This document shows, piece after piece, positions 8,478 to 15,066 of a DNA stretch of 49,487 nucleotides; the first letter of the stretch is position 1; the number at the start of each line of letters is the position of its first letter. The DNA lies in the NCBI GenBank assembly GCA_025057155.1, contig JANWYD010000025.1, positions 1 to 49,487 of the forward strand, in the 5' to 3' direction. Made by a program: the position numbers and the translations under genes. Source of the DNA: Chloroflexaceae bacterium (GTDB lineage: Bacteria; Chloroflexota; Chloroflexia; Chloroflexales; Chloroflexaceae). The notes under the pieces were generated by a model, which was given only the letters and a program-made list of their open reading frames with translations, did not search any database and had not been told where the DNA came from.

Positions 8478-8864
8478 ACGTTCCTATCTTGCCTAGCTAA
8501 TGAGTTGGATCTGCATGCGGCGGCGCCGCACATTGCCGCAAGAAACAACGAACTTCTCTGGAAGGGCTATGCCCTGCACACCTCTCCTGAGCTGTAACGT
8601 AGACAATCGCCCTGTCAGGTCGTATCCTGAGCCGGTAGCGGCGTGTGGGCGGCACAGCCGACCTGCGGGGCGCGGAATAGGGCGTATGGTACCGCAAAGG
8701 CAGGGTGGTGTCAACCGCGACCAGCAGCCCGGCTCAGGGGCTGCAGGCGGCATTTACCGCATCAGGAAGCCTCAGAACGCGCGCCGGCCCGCTTTACCGC
8801 GCCGGGCTGCGCTGACGCCGTTTCGGCAACGGCGCGGCAATTCAACGGGTGCGATACAGTCGCG
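8478..8864. other. Intergenic region: recombinase leader and promoter
   Basis: No gene is seen in these 387 bases. The left half would be the 5' leader of the recombinase transcript. The right half holds a small GC-rich hairpin near 8817-8834 that could end the zinc-ribbon transcript. Confidence 0.5.
8686..8714 (-). promoter_or_regulatory. Sigma70-like promoter for the recombinase
   Basis: A perfect TTGACA (8709-8714, minus strand) is followed after 17 bases by TACCAT (8686-8691, 4 of 6). It would give a leader of about 200 bases before the recombinase start. Confidence 0.5.
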
Positions 8865-9074
8865 TTAGAAGCAGCAACTCTCCTTGAAGCCGCAGTTGCG
8901 ACATCGGTGGAAGCTGGCCCACAGGTGCAACTCGGTGCCACAGTTGGGGCAGATGGCGGCCTCAGCGGTGGCGGGCTGGCAGAGGGTGACAGGAGGGGTT
9001 GCCTCCGGGCCTGCGAGAGTCCTGGCGAGGGCGCCGGGAAGCATCAGGCGGGGACGAGGGGAGTCACTACGCAT
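8865..9074 (-). CDS. Small zinc-ribbon protein
   Basis: The 69-residue product has a four-cysteine zinc ribbon in its C-terminal half: CPNCGTELHLWASFHRCRNCG, in which two CxxC knuckles are 13 residues apart, then a final SCC. The N terminus is basic and disordered in character. It is likely a small metal-binding or nucleic-acid-binding protein; nothing more specific can be said. A full AGGAGGT ribosome site lies 6 bases before the ATG, which supports a real gene despite its size. It is divergent from the lipid kinase. Confidence 0.75.
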   Translation of the reverse strand: MRSDSPRPRLMLPGALARTLAGPEATPPVTLCQPATAEAAICPNCGTELHLWASFHRCRNCGFKESCCF

Positions 9075-9218
9075 GCGTGAACCTCCTGGACGATGCGTTA
9101 TCGTAGTGGTTGTATTGTACCATTCCCGACCTCCCTCCGAGTGCGGAAACCCGGTCGTGCGTTGCCAGCGTCAGGGAGCTTGTAGATCATTTCGTTGCGC
9201 TCCCACAGAATCCTCGAC

Positions 9219-9248
9219 ACGACAGATCACGAGAGCGTATGGTATACT
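9219..9248 (+). promoter_or_regulatory. Extended -10 promoter for the lipid kinase gene
   Basis: ACGACA (9219-9224, 4 of 6), 18 bases, TATACT (9243-9248) preceded by TGG. The predicted start near 9255 leaves a leader of about 30 bases before ATG 9284. Confidence 0.55.
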
Positions 9249-9283
9249 GCCACTCGTTCTTGTGCCGCCTCTACGGCGAGATT

Positions 9284-10240
9284 ATGCAGACAATGCTCGT
9301 GTTTAACCCGAACGCGGGCCAGGCCGAGGCGCTGGAAAGCGAACTCGCCGCTGCCGCAGCCGTCTGGCGTGAAGCCGGGTGGCAGGTCGAGGTGCAGCCA
9401 ACTCTTGCCGCGGGTGATGGGCAGCGTCTTGCCCGTCTTGCGGCGGAGCGGAACTACGACCTGGTGGTGGCTGCCGGAGGCGATGGGACGATCAATGAGG
9501 TGATCAACGGCCTGGTGGGTTCACAGACGGCGCTGGCGACCTTGCCGCTGGGGACGATGAACGTCTGGGCGCGGGAGTTGCGCCTGCCCCTGCAGCCTCG
9601 CGCCGCTGCCGCGGCGATCCTCGACTGGGCGCCTTATCCTATTGATCTGGGCCGCGCGGGCGATCGCTATTTCCTGCTCATGGCAGGCATCGGATTCGAT
9701 GCAGCCATCACCGCTGGCGTGCGCCCTGCTGAGAAGCGCCGCTTTGGCGCCCTGGCCTACGTGTGGCGGGGCATTGAGCAGGTGCTGAGCGTGCGGGGCG
9801 CCAGCGCGCGCCTGACACTCGACGGGCGTCCGCTCCGTGGCCGCGTGCTGATGGTCGTGGTGGGAAACACCCAGCTGTATGGCGGACTGGTAAAAATCAC
9901 CCATCGCGCCTGCATTAATGACGGCTTGCTTGATGTGTGCGTTATCAAGGGCGAAAATGGCCTCAGCGCCCTGCGCAGCTTTTTCGCCATTCTTGGTCGC
10001 CGCCAGGGCCACGATCCGGAGATCCAGTATTACCGGGCACGGATGCTCACCGTAGTGGCCAGACCGGCCCTGCCGGTGCAGGTAGACGGCGACCCGATCG
10101 GGTTTACGCCCATGACCTTTGAAGTGGCGCCGGGGGCCCTGCAGGCCCTGCTGCCGCCCGATCTGCCCGAGGATCTGTTGCAGCAGAAGCCGGCCTCGGA
10201 AGCGCCATTGCCGCTGAGCCGCAGGCGGCGCCCGGCGTGA
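9284..10240 (+). CDS. Diacylglycerol/lipid kinase family protein (DagK/YegS type)
   Basis: The 318-residue protein has the diacylglycerol kinase catalytic domain. VFNPNAGQ is at residues 6-13, the nucleotide loop is AGGDGTINEVINGL near 65-78, and PLGTMNVWAREL near 88 replaces the usual GTGNDFAR. A C-terminal beta-sandwich domain ends in DGDPIGFTP. The protein should phosphorylate a lipid such as diacylglycerol or a sphingoid base at the membrane. The start was set at ATG 9284 because the family begins with hhhNPxAG within ten residues. The upstream extension has no matching sequence and contains the promoter. Confidence 0.9.
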   Translation: MQTMLVFNPNAGQAEALESELAAAAAVWREAGWQVEVQPTLAAGDGQRLARLAAERNYDLVVAAGGDGTINEVINGLVGSQTALATLPLGTMNVWARELRLPLQPRAAAAAILDWAPYPIDLGRAGDRYFLLMAGIGFDAAITAGVRPAEKRRFGALAYVWRGIEQVLSVRGASARLTLDGRPLRGRVLMVVVGNTQLYGGLVKITHRACINDGLLDVCVIKGENGLSALRSFFAILGRRQGHDPEIQYYRARMLTVVARPALPVQVDGDPIGFTPMTFEVAPGALQALLPPDLPEDLLQQKPASEAPLPLSRRRRPA

Positions 10241-10279
10241 CGCATCGGTGACGCGGAGCATACGTTTCCCAGTATTCCA

Positions 10280-11296
10280 ATGAACACCTGGTACAGAGTT
10301 GTGGCGACGTTGCTGATCCTGCTGCTAATGGCGCCCGCCGCTGGCTGCACGCAGCGACCTGCGGGGTTTGAGCAGTCAGGCGCAAACCCTGCGGTGCGCG
10401 GTAACGCCTTGCCTGGACGGCTGCTCTTCGTGCGTCAGGGGGTGATCTGGCAGTGGCGCGGGCGCGAGGCCGCCCCGCTGCTCGGCACGGGCGCGGCGTT
10501 CCAACCGGCCTGGGACCCGGAGGGCAAGCGGATTGCCTATATCGCGCGCGACAACAGCTTCAGCGATGTGTGGCTGGCCGATGAGACGGGGCAAGCCCTG
10601 ACTCGCCTCACCAACAACGGCTCCCAGGCCCCTCCGAATAGCCTGGCGCGCGCTGCCGAGAGTCGCTGGGCCTTTTACCCGGCCTGGTCGCCTGACGGGA
10701 GGCGCGTCGCCGTGGCCATGCAGACCCGGCCGCCTGCCGGCGAACCCCTGGCCGATGCCATGCTGGAGTTGATGTTGCTGCCGGTTGGCCCCGGCGCGCC
10801 GTTGCTGGCCTACAGTGATGGCGAGGCCAGTGTGGGGCGCAGTGTGTTCATTGCCGAGGGGACAGCGTTGATCTTTACCCGCGCCGGCGCCGGACCGACC
10901 GGCCACCAGGAGTTGTATCGCGTTGAGCTGGTGAGCGGCCGCGCCGAGGCGCTCGCGGGAGCGCCCCGGGGCAGCTATGATCCGGCCTGCACGCCTGATG
11001 GGCGCTGGCTGGTGTTCGCCGCGCAGCAGAATGAGCGCACGGATATCTTCGCGCTCCCCCTGGCCGGCGGCGTTCCTGTGAAACTCACCGATCAGGGAGC
11101 AGCGCGGGCGCCGGCGGTCTCACCGGATGGGCGCTTGCTGGCGTTTCTGGCGCTTGCTCCGGGCGAGCCGGGCTTCGACCTCTGGGTCGCCGAACTGAGC
11201 GCAGCACCCGATGGCGCCCTGATGGCCGGTCGATCACGCCGGTTAACGACGGGACTGGGGATTGACGCGGACTCGGGACTGACCTGGGCGCCATAG
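10280..11296 (+). CDS. Lipoprotein with TolB-like beta-propeller (WD40-like/PD40 repeats)
   Basis: The 338-residue product has a lipoprotein signal peptide, with lipobox APAAGC at about residues 18-23, so it should be anchored on the outer face of the membrane. It carries at least four PD40-type repeats: AFQPAWDPEGKRIAYIARD, AFYPAWSPDGRRVAVAM, SYDPACTPDGRWLVFAA and ARAPAVSPDGRLLAFLA, each a blade of a six-bladed propeller. Such proteins usually bind proteins or ligands and have no catalytic residues. It follows the lipid kinase by 39 bases and may be cotranscribed with it. Its partner is unknown. Confidence 0.85.
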   Translation: MNTWYRVVATLLILLLMAPAAGCTQRPAGFEQSGANPAVRGNALPGRLLFVRQGVIWQWRGREAAPLLGTGAAFQPAWDPEGKRIAYIARDNSFSDVWLADETGQALTRLTNNGSQAPPNSLARAAESRWAFYPAWSPDGRRVAVAMQTRPPAGEPLADAMLELMLLPVGPGAPLLAYSDGEASVGRSVFIAEGTALIFTRAGAGPTGHQELYRVELVSGRAEALAGAPRGSYDPACTPDGRWLVFAAQQNERTDIFALPLAGGVPVKLTDQGAARAPAVSPDGRLLAFLALAPGEPGFDLWVAELSAAPDGALMAGRSRRLTTGLGIDADSGLTWAP

Positions 11297-11304
11297 CCGG
11301 AGAC

Positions 11305-11940
11305 CTATCCCTGATCGTCCCGGAAGGCTGTAGCCAGGCCAGGGCGTCGCTGAATGATCTCGCACTCGGTGACAATGATGTCGAGAGGCACGTCGTGCGG
11401 CTCGTGCGGAAGGCCTGGCTCTTCCTGGACGGCGAAGGCCACCCCGACGCTCACACCGCGCACCTCTGCCAGCAAGCGATCGTAGAATCCTTTACCGTAG
11501 CCGAGACGGTAGCCGGCACGGTCGAAGGCCAGCAGGGGGGCCACGGTCAGGTCCCAGCTCCCGGGCGCGGCGAGGCGCATATCACGGGGGTGCAGCGTGC
11601 CGTGGGGACCGGCAACAAAGGCCTCCATGTCGAGCCGGTCAATCCAACTATGTGCAAGCCGCTGGTCGCTGCCCATGACGGGCACGGCCACAGCTTTGCC
11701 CGCGGCCAGCGCGGCATCGATCAGGAAGCGGGTATCCACTTCGGAGCGGATAGGCAGGTAGCAATGAATAGAAGCGGCGGCCTGAAAGACAGGTAAAGCA
11801 GCCACTCGCGCGCAGATGACTGCACTGCGCGCGGCGTGATCGTCAACGGCATCACGACGGGCGCTGGCCTGGCGCCGTAACGACCGTTTGAGGAAAGATG
11901 CCGGTAAGGGCGCTTCGCTCTCCGTTGCCCTGCCATCCAT
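11305..11940 (-). CDS. 5-formyltetrahydrofolate cyclo-ligase
   Basis: The 211-residue protein converts 5-formyl-THF to 5,10-methenyl-THF with ATP hydrolysis in one-carbon metabolism. Evidence is the N-terminal LKRSLRRQASARRDAV, the folate/ATP segment HCYLPIRSEVDTRFLI near 58-75, and the signature DRAGYRLGYGKGFYDRLL near 145-162. The length fits the family (about 190-210). The start is taken at the ATG at 11940. No clear ribosome site is seen, and a shorter start near the LKR segment is possible. It converges with the TolB-like gene; only 8 bases separate the stop codons. Confidence 0.92.
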   Translation of the reverse strand: MDGRATESEAPLPASFLKRSLRRQASARRDAVDDHAARSAVICARVAALPVFQAAASIHCYLPIRSEVDTRFLIDAALAAGKAVAVPVMGSDQRLAHSWIDRLDMEAFVAGPHGTLHPRDMRLAAPGSWDLTVAPLLAFDRAGYRLGYGKGFYDRLLAEVRGVSVGVAFAVQEEPGLPHEPHDVPLDIIVTECEIIQRRPGLATAFRDDQG

Positions 11941-12053
11941 GGCGTCGGAATCTATAGCGTTTCTCGAAAAGATTGAGCCGCGATGACGGCTGCGCGCGCG
12001 CAGCGAGGCGCGCAGCTCGGCGCACTCAGGGAATCGATCACCTGGTCAGCGCT

Positions 12054-12389
12054 CTAGAGATGCGGCGCCTTGATCTTGCGGATCACCTCCACGAATGGCG
12101 GATCGGGTTTGCGGCGCGGGTTGAACTTGAACCAGCCGAGTTCGGCTCGCACGGCTTGTTCCTTCAGCTCGGTAGCGCCCCAGATGAACGAGGCGCCGGT
12201 GATGCCGAGGAGGGCTGACCATCCGGGATTGGCCACAAAGAGGGATACGAGGATCAACAGCACGCCAAGCGCCAGAGGGTAGGGCCACCAGAGATAGCCA
12301 AGGTGGTACTCCAGACGGATGACCCAGAAGAAGCCGAAGCCGATGATGCCCAGACTGAACAGGCCGAGGGCAATTCCACTCCAGTGCAT
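12054..12389 (-). CDS. DUF4491 family small membrane protein, second copy
   Basis: The 111-residue protein has three predicted membrane helices (LALGLFSLGIIGFGFFWVI, PLALGVLLILVSLFVA, WSALLGITGASFIWG). It ends with the DUF4491 signature ATELKEQAVRAELGWFKFNPRRK. The function of this family is unknown. It is 15 bases downstream of another member (12405-12854), giving a tandem paralogous pair in one operon. Confidence 0.8.
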   Translation of the reverse strand: MHWSGIALGLFSLGIIGFGFFWVIRLEYHLGYLWWPYPLALGVLLILVSLFVANPGWSALLGITGASFIWGATELKEQAVRAELGWFKFNPRRKPDPPFVEVIRKIKAPHL

Positions 12390-12404
12390 TGGCTGGCGCT
12401 CCCT

Positions 12405-12854
12405 TCAATCGGTGCTGGCTGAGGATGGGCGATAGAGTTCGGACAGGGGTTCGGCCGGGCGCCATGGCGACCGCTGGGGAGCGACCGGGCGGCCAGTCGG
12501 CTCACGGTCGAGCAAGTCTGCGGTCGTGGCCGAACCGCCAGCGGCCAGATAGGCTGCGTGGCGCGGGTTGGCGGGATTGGCCGGGGCGTGACCTTTGCGC
12601 ACCCGCTTCGCTTGCCGGAACAGCTCGAAGGCGTCCCACAGGAGGGTCACGCCAACAATGCTACTGACGCCCGCCAGGATGAGCGAGGGGGTGAAGAGGG
12701 CGAAGGCGTTCAACCCCAGGCCGGCGATCGTCAGCAGCAGCGCGGGCGGCCAGATTCGCGGGCTGTGGGCCTCAAGCCAGCGTACGCCAACGTGACCCCA
12801 CCAGATGCCCAGAAACGTGGCGAGGGCCATCCAGAACCCGGCCAGTTGCAGCAT
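12405..12854 (-). CDS. DUF4491 family membrane protein, first copy, with C-terminal extension
   Basis: The 149-residue product has three predicted membrane helices in residues 1-75 and the family ending AFELFRQAKRVRKGHAPANPANPRH. A further 50-residue hydrophilic, proline-rich tail follows and is absent from its paralog next door. AAGGG lies 8 bases before the ATG. The two copies probably form a hetero-oligomer, or one arose by duplication; this is inference. Confidence 0.78.
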   Translation of the reverse strand: MLQLAGFWMALATFLGIWWGHVGVRWLEAHSPRIWPPALLLTIAGLGLNAFALFTPSLILAGVSSIVGVTLLWDAFELFRQAKRVRKGHAPANPANPRHAAYLAAGGSATTADLLDREPTGRPVAPQRSPWRPAEPLSELYRPSSASTD

Positions 12855-12924
12855 GCCCGTACCCTTCTAGCTCTCCCTCGCAAATCTATGCAAATCTCAA
12901 CAATTCTTCGTAAGAGATGCTACT

Positions 12925-12953
12925 ATTTTACCGATTATGGGGAGCGGTGTCAA
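12925..12953 (-). promoter_or_regulatory. Strong sigma70-like promoter for the DUF4491 pair
   Basis: On the minus strand a perfect TTGACA (12948-12953) is followed after 17 bases by TAAAAT (12925-12930, 5 of 6). It is divergent from the MarR promoter; the -35 boxes are only about 23 bases apart. Confidence 0.75.
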
Positions 12954-12975
12954 CTGTCGGTTGCCATTCCACGCC

Positions 12976-13004
12976 TTGACGGGCCAGATCCGGCTCTCTA
13001 TAAT
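12976..13004 (+). promoter_or_regulatory. Strong sigma70-like promoter for marR
   Basis: TTGACG (12976-12981), 17 bases, then a perfect TATAAT (12999-13004). The predicted transcription start near 13011 falls inside the palindrome at 13008-13019. Confidence 0.75.
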
Positions 13005-13007
13005 CGC

Positions 13008-13019
13008 TTGCAACTGCAA
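13008..13019. promoter_or_regulatory. Candidate MarR operator
   Basis: TTGCA-AC-TGCAA is a perfect inverted repeat that straddles the predicted transcription start. It is followed by a further TTGCA at 13024-13028. This is the usual place for MarR autorepression. The assignment to this regulator is inferred from position. Confidence 0.5.
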
Positions 13020-13045
13020 CTATTGCATCGCCGAGGGTCAAGCCT

Positions 13046-13507
13046 ATGTCTCCACCCGTAGCGCCCTCGATTGCCCACGAGCAGCACCGGCTCATTCACG
13101 ACATCTATGTCCTTCTCGATGATGGCGATCGGCGTGTGCTCCAGAAAGTCAACCTTTCGCCGCTGGAATTCTCGGTGCTCCAGCGTCTTGACACTGTTCA
13201 GGGTCGCCGTTTGACCGACATTGGCGCGGAGCTGCTGTGTGTGAAGAGCACGATCACGCGCCTGGTTGATCGGCTGGAGGCGCACGGGCTGGTGCGACGA
13301 ACGCCTGATCCTGATGATCGGCGGGCTCAGCGTCTGCTCCTTACTCCCCGCGGCCTGGCGTTGCGGGATGAGGCCGTGCGTTTGCACGACGCCGCGGTGG
13401 AGCGGCGCATGGGGCTTCTTGAGCCGGCGGAGCAGCAACAGCTGCGGGTCCTGTTGGAGAAACTGCGTGCCGGGCTGAGCCAGGATCTACACGCCAGCGA
13501 TCCCTGA
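13046..13507 (+). CDS. MarR family transcriptional regulator
   Basis: The 153-residue protein has the MarR winged helix-turn-helix. LSPLEFSVLQRLD (about 36-48) precedes the recognition region LTDIGAELLCVKSTITRLVDRLEAHGLV, and the wing motif DPDDRRAQRLLLTPRG is near 90-105. Terminal helices that form the dimer flank it. It should bind a palindromic operator and respond to a small ligand or oxidant; the ligand is unknown. The palindrome at its own promoter and the closely divergent DUF4491 promoter suggest that it controls itself and possibly that pair. Confidence 0.9.
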   Translation: MSPPVAPSIAHEQHRLIHDIYVLLDDGDRRVLQKVNLSPLEFSVLQRLDTVQGRRLTDIGAELLCVKSTITRLVDRLEAHGLVRRTPDPDDRRAQRLLLTPRGLALRDEAVRLHDAAVERRMGLLEPAEQQQLRVLLEKLRAGLSQDLHASDP

Positions 13508-13509
13508 TG

Positions 13510-13551
13510 TGAAAACAGCCGATAGGCCCCAGTGCGCTGCCGGTGTTTTCA
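13510..13551 (+). terminator. Hairpin after marR
   Basis: TGAAAACA (13510-13517) pairs with TGTTTTCA (13544-13551), extended inward by CCG/CGG. It starts two bases after the stop codon. The T run is inside the 3' arm and not after it, so termination strength is uncertain. Confidence 0.45.
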
Positions 13552-13638
13552 TCGGGTCAGTGTGCGGGCCATCAATGGGCGTCTAATACCAGAAGCCGCG
13601 CGAGCGGCAGGCTGCAGCGGCTGTCTGTTTCCCTGCGT

Positions 13639-14088
13639 CTACGAGCCGCAGATCCGGTCCAGGGCGGCGTTCCATGCCTTCATGCGCTCGGGGTCGCCCC
13701 CAACATCGGGGTGGTGCAGACGCGCCATAGCCTTGCGGATGGCATTGATCTCGTCTTCGCTCAGTTGACCGGCCAGACTGCTGATATCGAGAGTCCGCTG
13801 CGCAACCCTGGGCTCCGAGGTCATTCCGGCTTCGAGGCGCTGGGCGCGGGCGCGCCAGATGTCGCGTTCGTGGGCGAGGGAGGTATTCTCGCGCATCGTC
13901 TCCGTCAAGGTAGCGACCATCTTGGCGTGGGCACGCTGCGCTTCATTGGCAGCCATCAGCGCCTTCTCGAGTTGACGCCGCAACCCGCGGTTTAGCGCCT
14001 GGGCTTCGGCAAGCTCGCGCCGGAGTTGCTCATACTCACGCTGGGTACAAGCTTCCAGAGTCGGCGGAAGTTCTTCCGGCTGTAACAC
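13639..14088 (-). CDS. Coiled-coil protein with a C-terminal J-domain-like HPD segment
   Basis: The 149-residue product has a long heptad-rich helix (residues about 15-85; EYEQLRRELAEAQALNRGLRRQLEKAL...). A short C-terminal segment, AIRKAMARLHHPDVGGDPERMKAWNAAL, resembles helices II-III of a DnaJ J-domain, including the HPD tripeptide that stimulates DnaK. The usual first helix is replaced by LSEDEINAI. It could recruit Hsp70 to a coiled-coil partner; this is inferred from the motif. The start is GTG at 14088 with GGAGG six bases upstream. Confidence 0.7.
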   Translation of the reverse strand: MLQPEELPPTLEACTQREYEQLRRELAEAQALNRGLRRQLEKALMAANEAQRAHAKMVATLTETMRENTSLAHERDIWRARAQRLEAGMTSEPRVAQRTLDISSLAGQLSEDEINAIRKAMARLHHPDVGGDPERMKAWNAALDRICGS

Positions 14089-14658
14089 GCTCTACCTCCT
14101 CGCCAGTTGCCTCCTCCACCGTCGCAGTGGCGCTTGGCGATGGGACCTTTCCACATAATCGCGCCCGGTGGCAGCACGAGCTATAGTATAACGACTCCCG
14201 CGCACTTGCGCTAGGGGGGTTGTGGATAACGGCATCGTCATCCTCCTCTGCTCCGTCATGTGGCAAGCGGCTGCCTTACGGCAGCCGCTGGGGGCAGATG
14301 AGGGGAGCGACAGAGGGGAAAAAGAGGAAGGGGTTCGGCACGTCTGTCGCACCGTTGCCGAACCTGTATATGCAGTATAACAGATTTTGACGCACTGCGG
14401 TATCCAACTTTGGTCGGATTTGCGCGCCTGACCGGCCATCGCGTCTAGTATCGGGAGGCTGTGCCATCGCGCGGACCAGCAGGCTTGCAACCCGCTCGCC
14501 TTCGCGGTAGCATGGCTTCAGCGCCGTTCTACACCAGCCCTTTCGCCCGTCAGTGCGCCGTTAGCCGCGCCCGGACGCGCCGCAGCCGATAAAAAGCCGC
14601 CATCTACAATCGCTCTGGCCGCCAGCGAGGGGCGCCAGCCGCCAGCAGGAGCAGCCAC
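14089..14658. other. Intergenic region with hairpins and two -10-like boxes
   Basis: No gene is evident in these 570 bases. Reading toward the minus-strand coiled-coil gene there is TGTTATACT (-10 at 14374-14379), then at once a 9-bp stem (14332-14340 with 14356-14364) followed by CCTTCCTCTTTTT. A perfect 10-bp stem comes next (14266-14275 with 14280-14289, loop TTAC), and a second TATACT at 14185-14190. This resembles an attenuated leader or a short terminated RNA. No good -35 box accompanies either -10. Confidence 0.4.
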
Positions 14659-15066
14659 GTGAACGATCCCAGCCGCACGATCCGCGTGATCGCCTTCCGA
14701 ACGCCATTTGTGACCTTCGAGACCCGTTCGTGGCATCCGCCAATGAATGTGTATGAAACCGATGAGGGTCTGGTTATTATCGCCGATCTGGCCGGGGTGA
14801 ACCCGACCGATCTGCAGGTGTATGTCAAACCAAACCTGCTTGTCGTCCAGGGGCAGCGCCAGTTGACGCCTCCGCCCGGCCTGCGCCGCATCCACCGCAT
14901 GGAGATCGGCGCGGGGCGCTTTGAGGTGGAGGTGCCGATCGCCACCTCCATCGATCCGGAACGATCGGAGGGGCATTATCGCAATGGCTTGCTGGAGATC
15001 ATTCTGCCCTACGCCAGTGATCCGCCCCAGCGCGTGATGGTCATCCAGATCGAGGGAGGGCTGTGA
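14659..15066 (+). CDS. Hsp20 / alpha-crystallin small heat shock protein
   Basis: The 135-residue protein is a holdase chaperone in the cytoplasm. Its alpha-crystallin domain spans residues about 30-125, with PPMNVYETDEGLVIIADLAGV at the start of the domain, RIHRMEIGAGRFEVEVPIA in the middle and the conserved YRNGLLEIILPY near the C terminus (the A-x-x-x-G-L-like motif). The start is GTG with AGGAG about 7 bases before it. Its stop TGA overlaps the ATG of lon by one base, so the chaperone and protease are coupled. No CIRCE element was seen upstream. Confidence 0.9.
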   Translation: MNDPSRTIRVIAFRTPFVTFETRSWHPPMNVYETDEGLVIIADLAGVNPTDLQVYVKPNLLVVQGQRQLTPPPGLRRIHRMEIGAGRFEVEVPIATSIDPERSEGHYRNGLLEIILPYASDPPQRVMVIQIEGGL

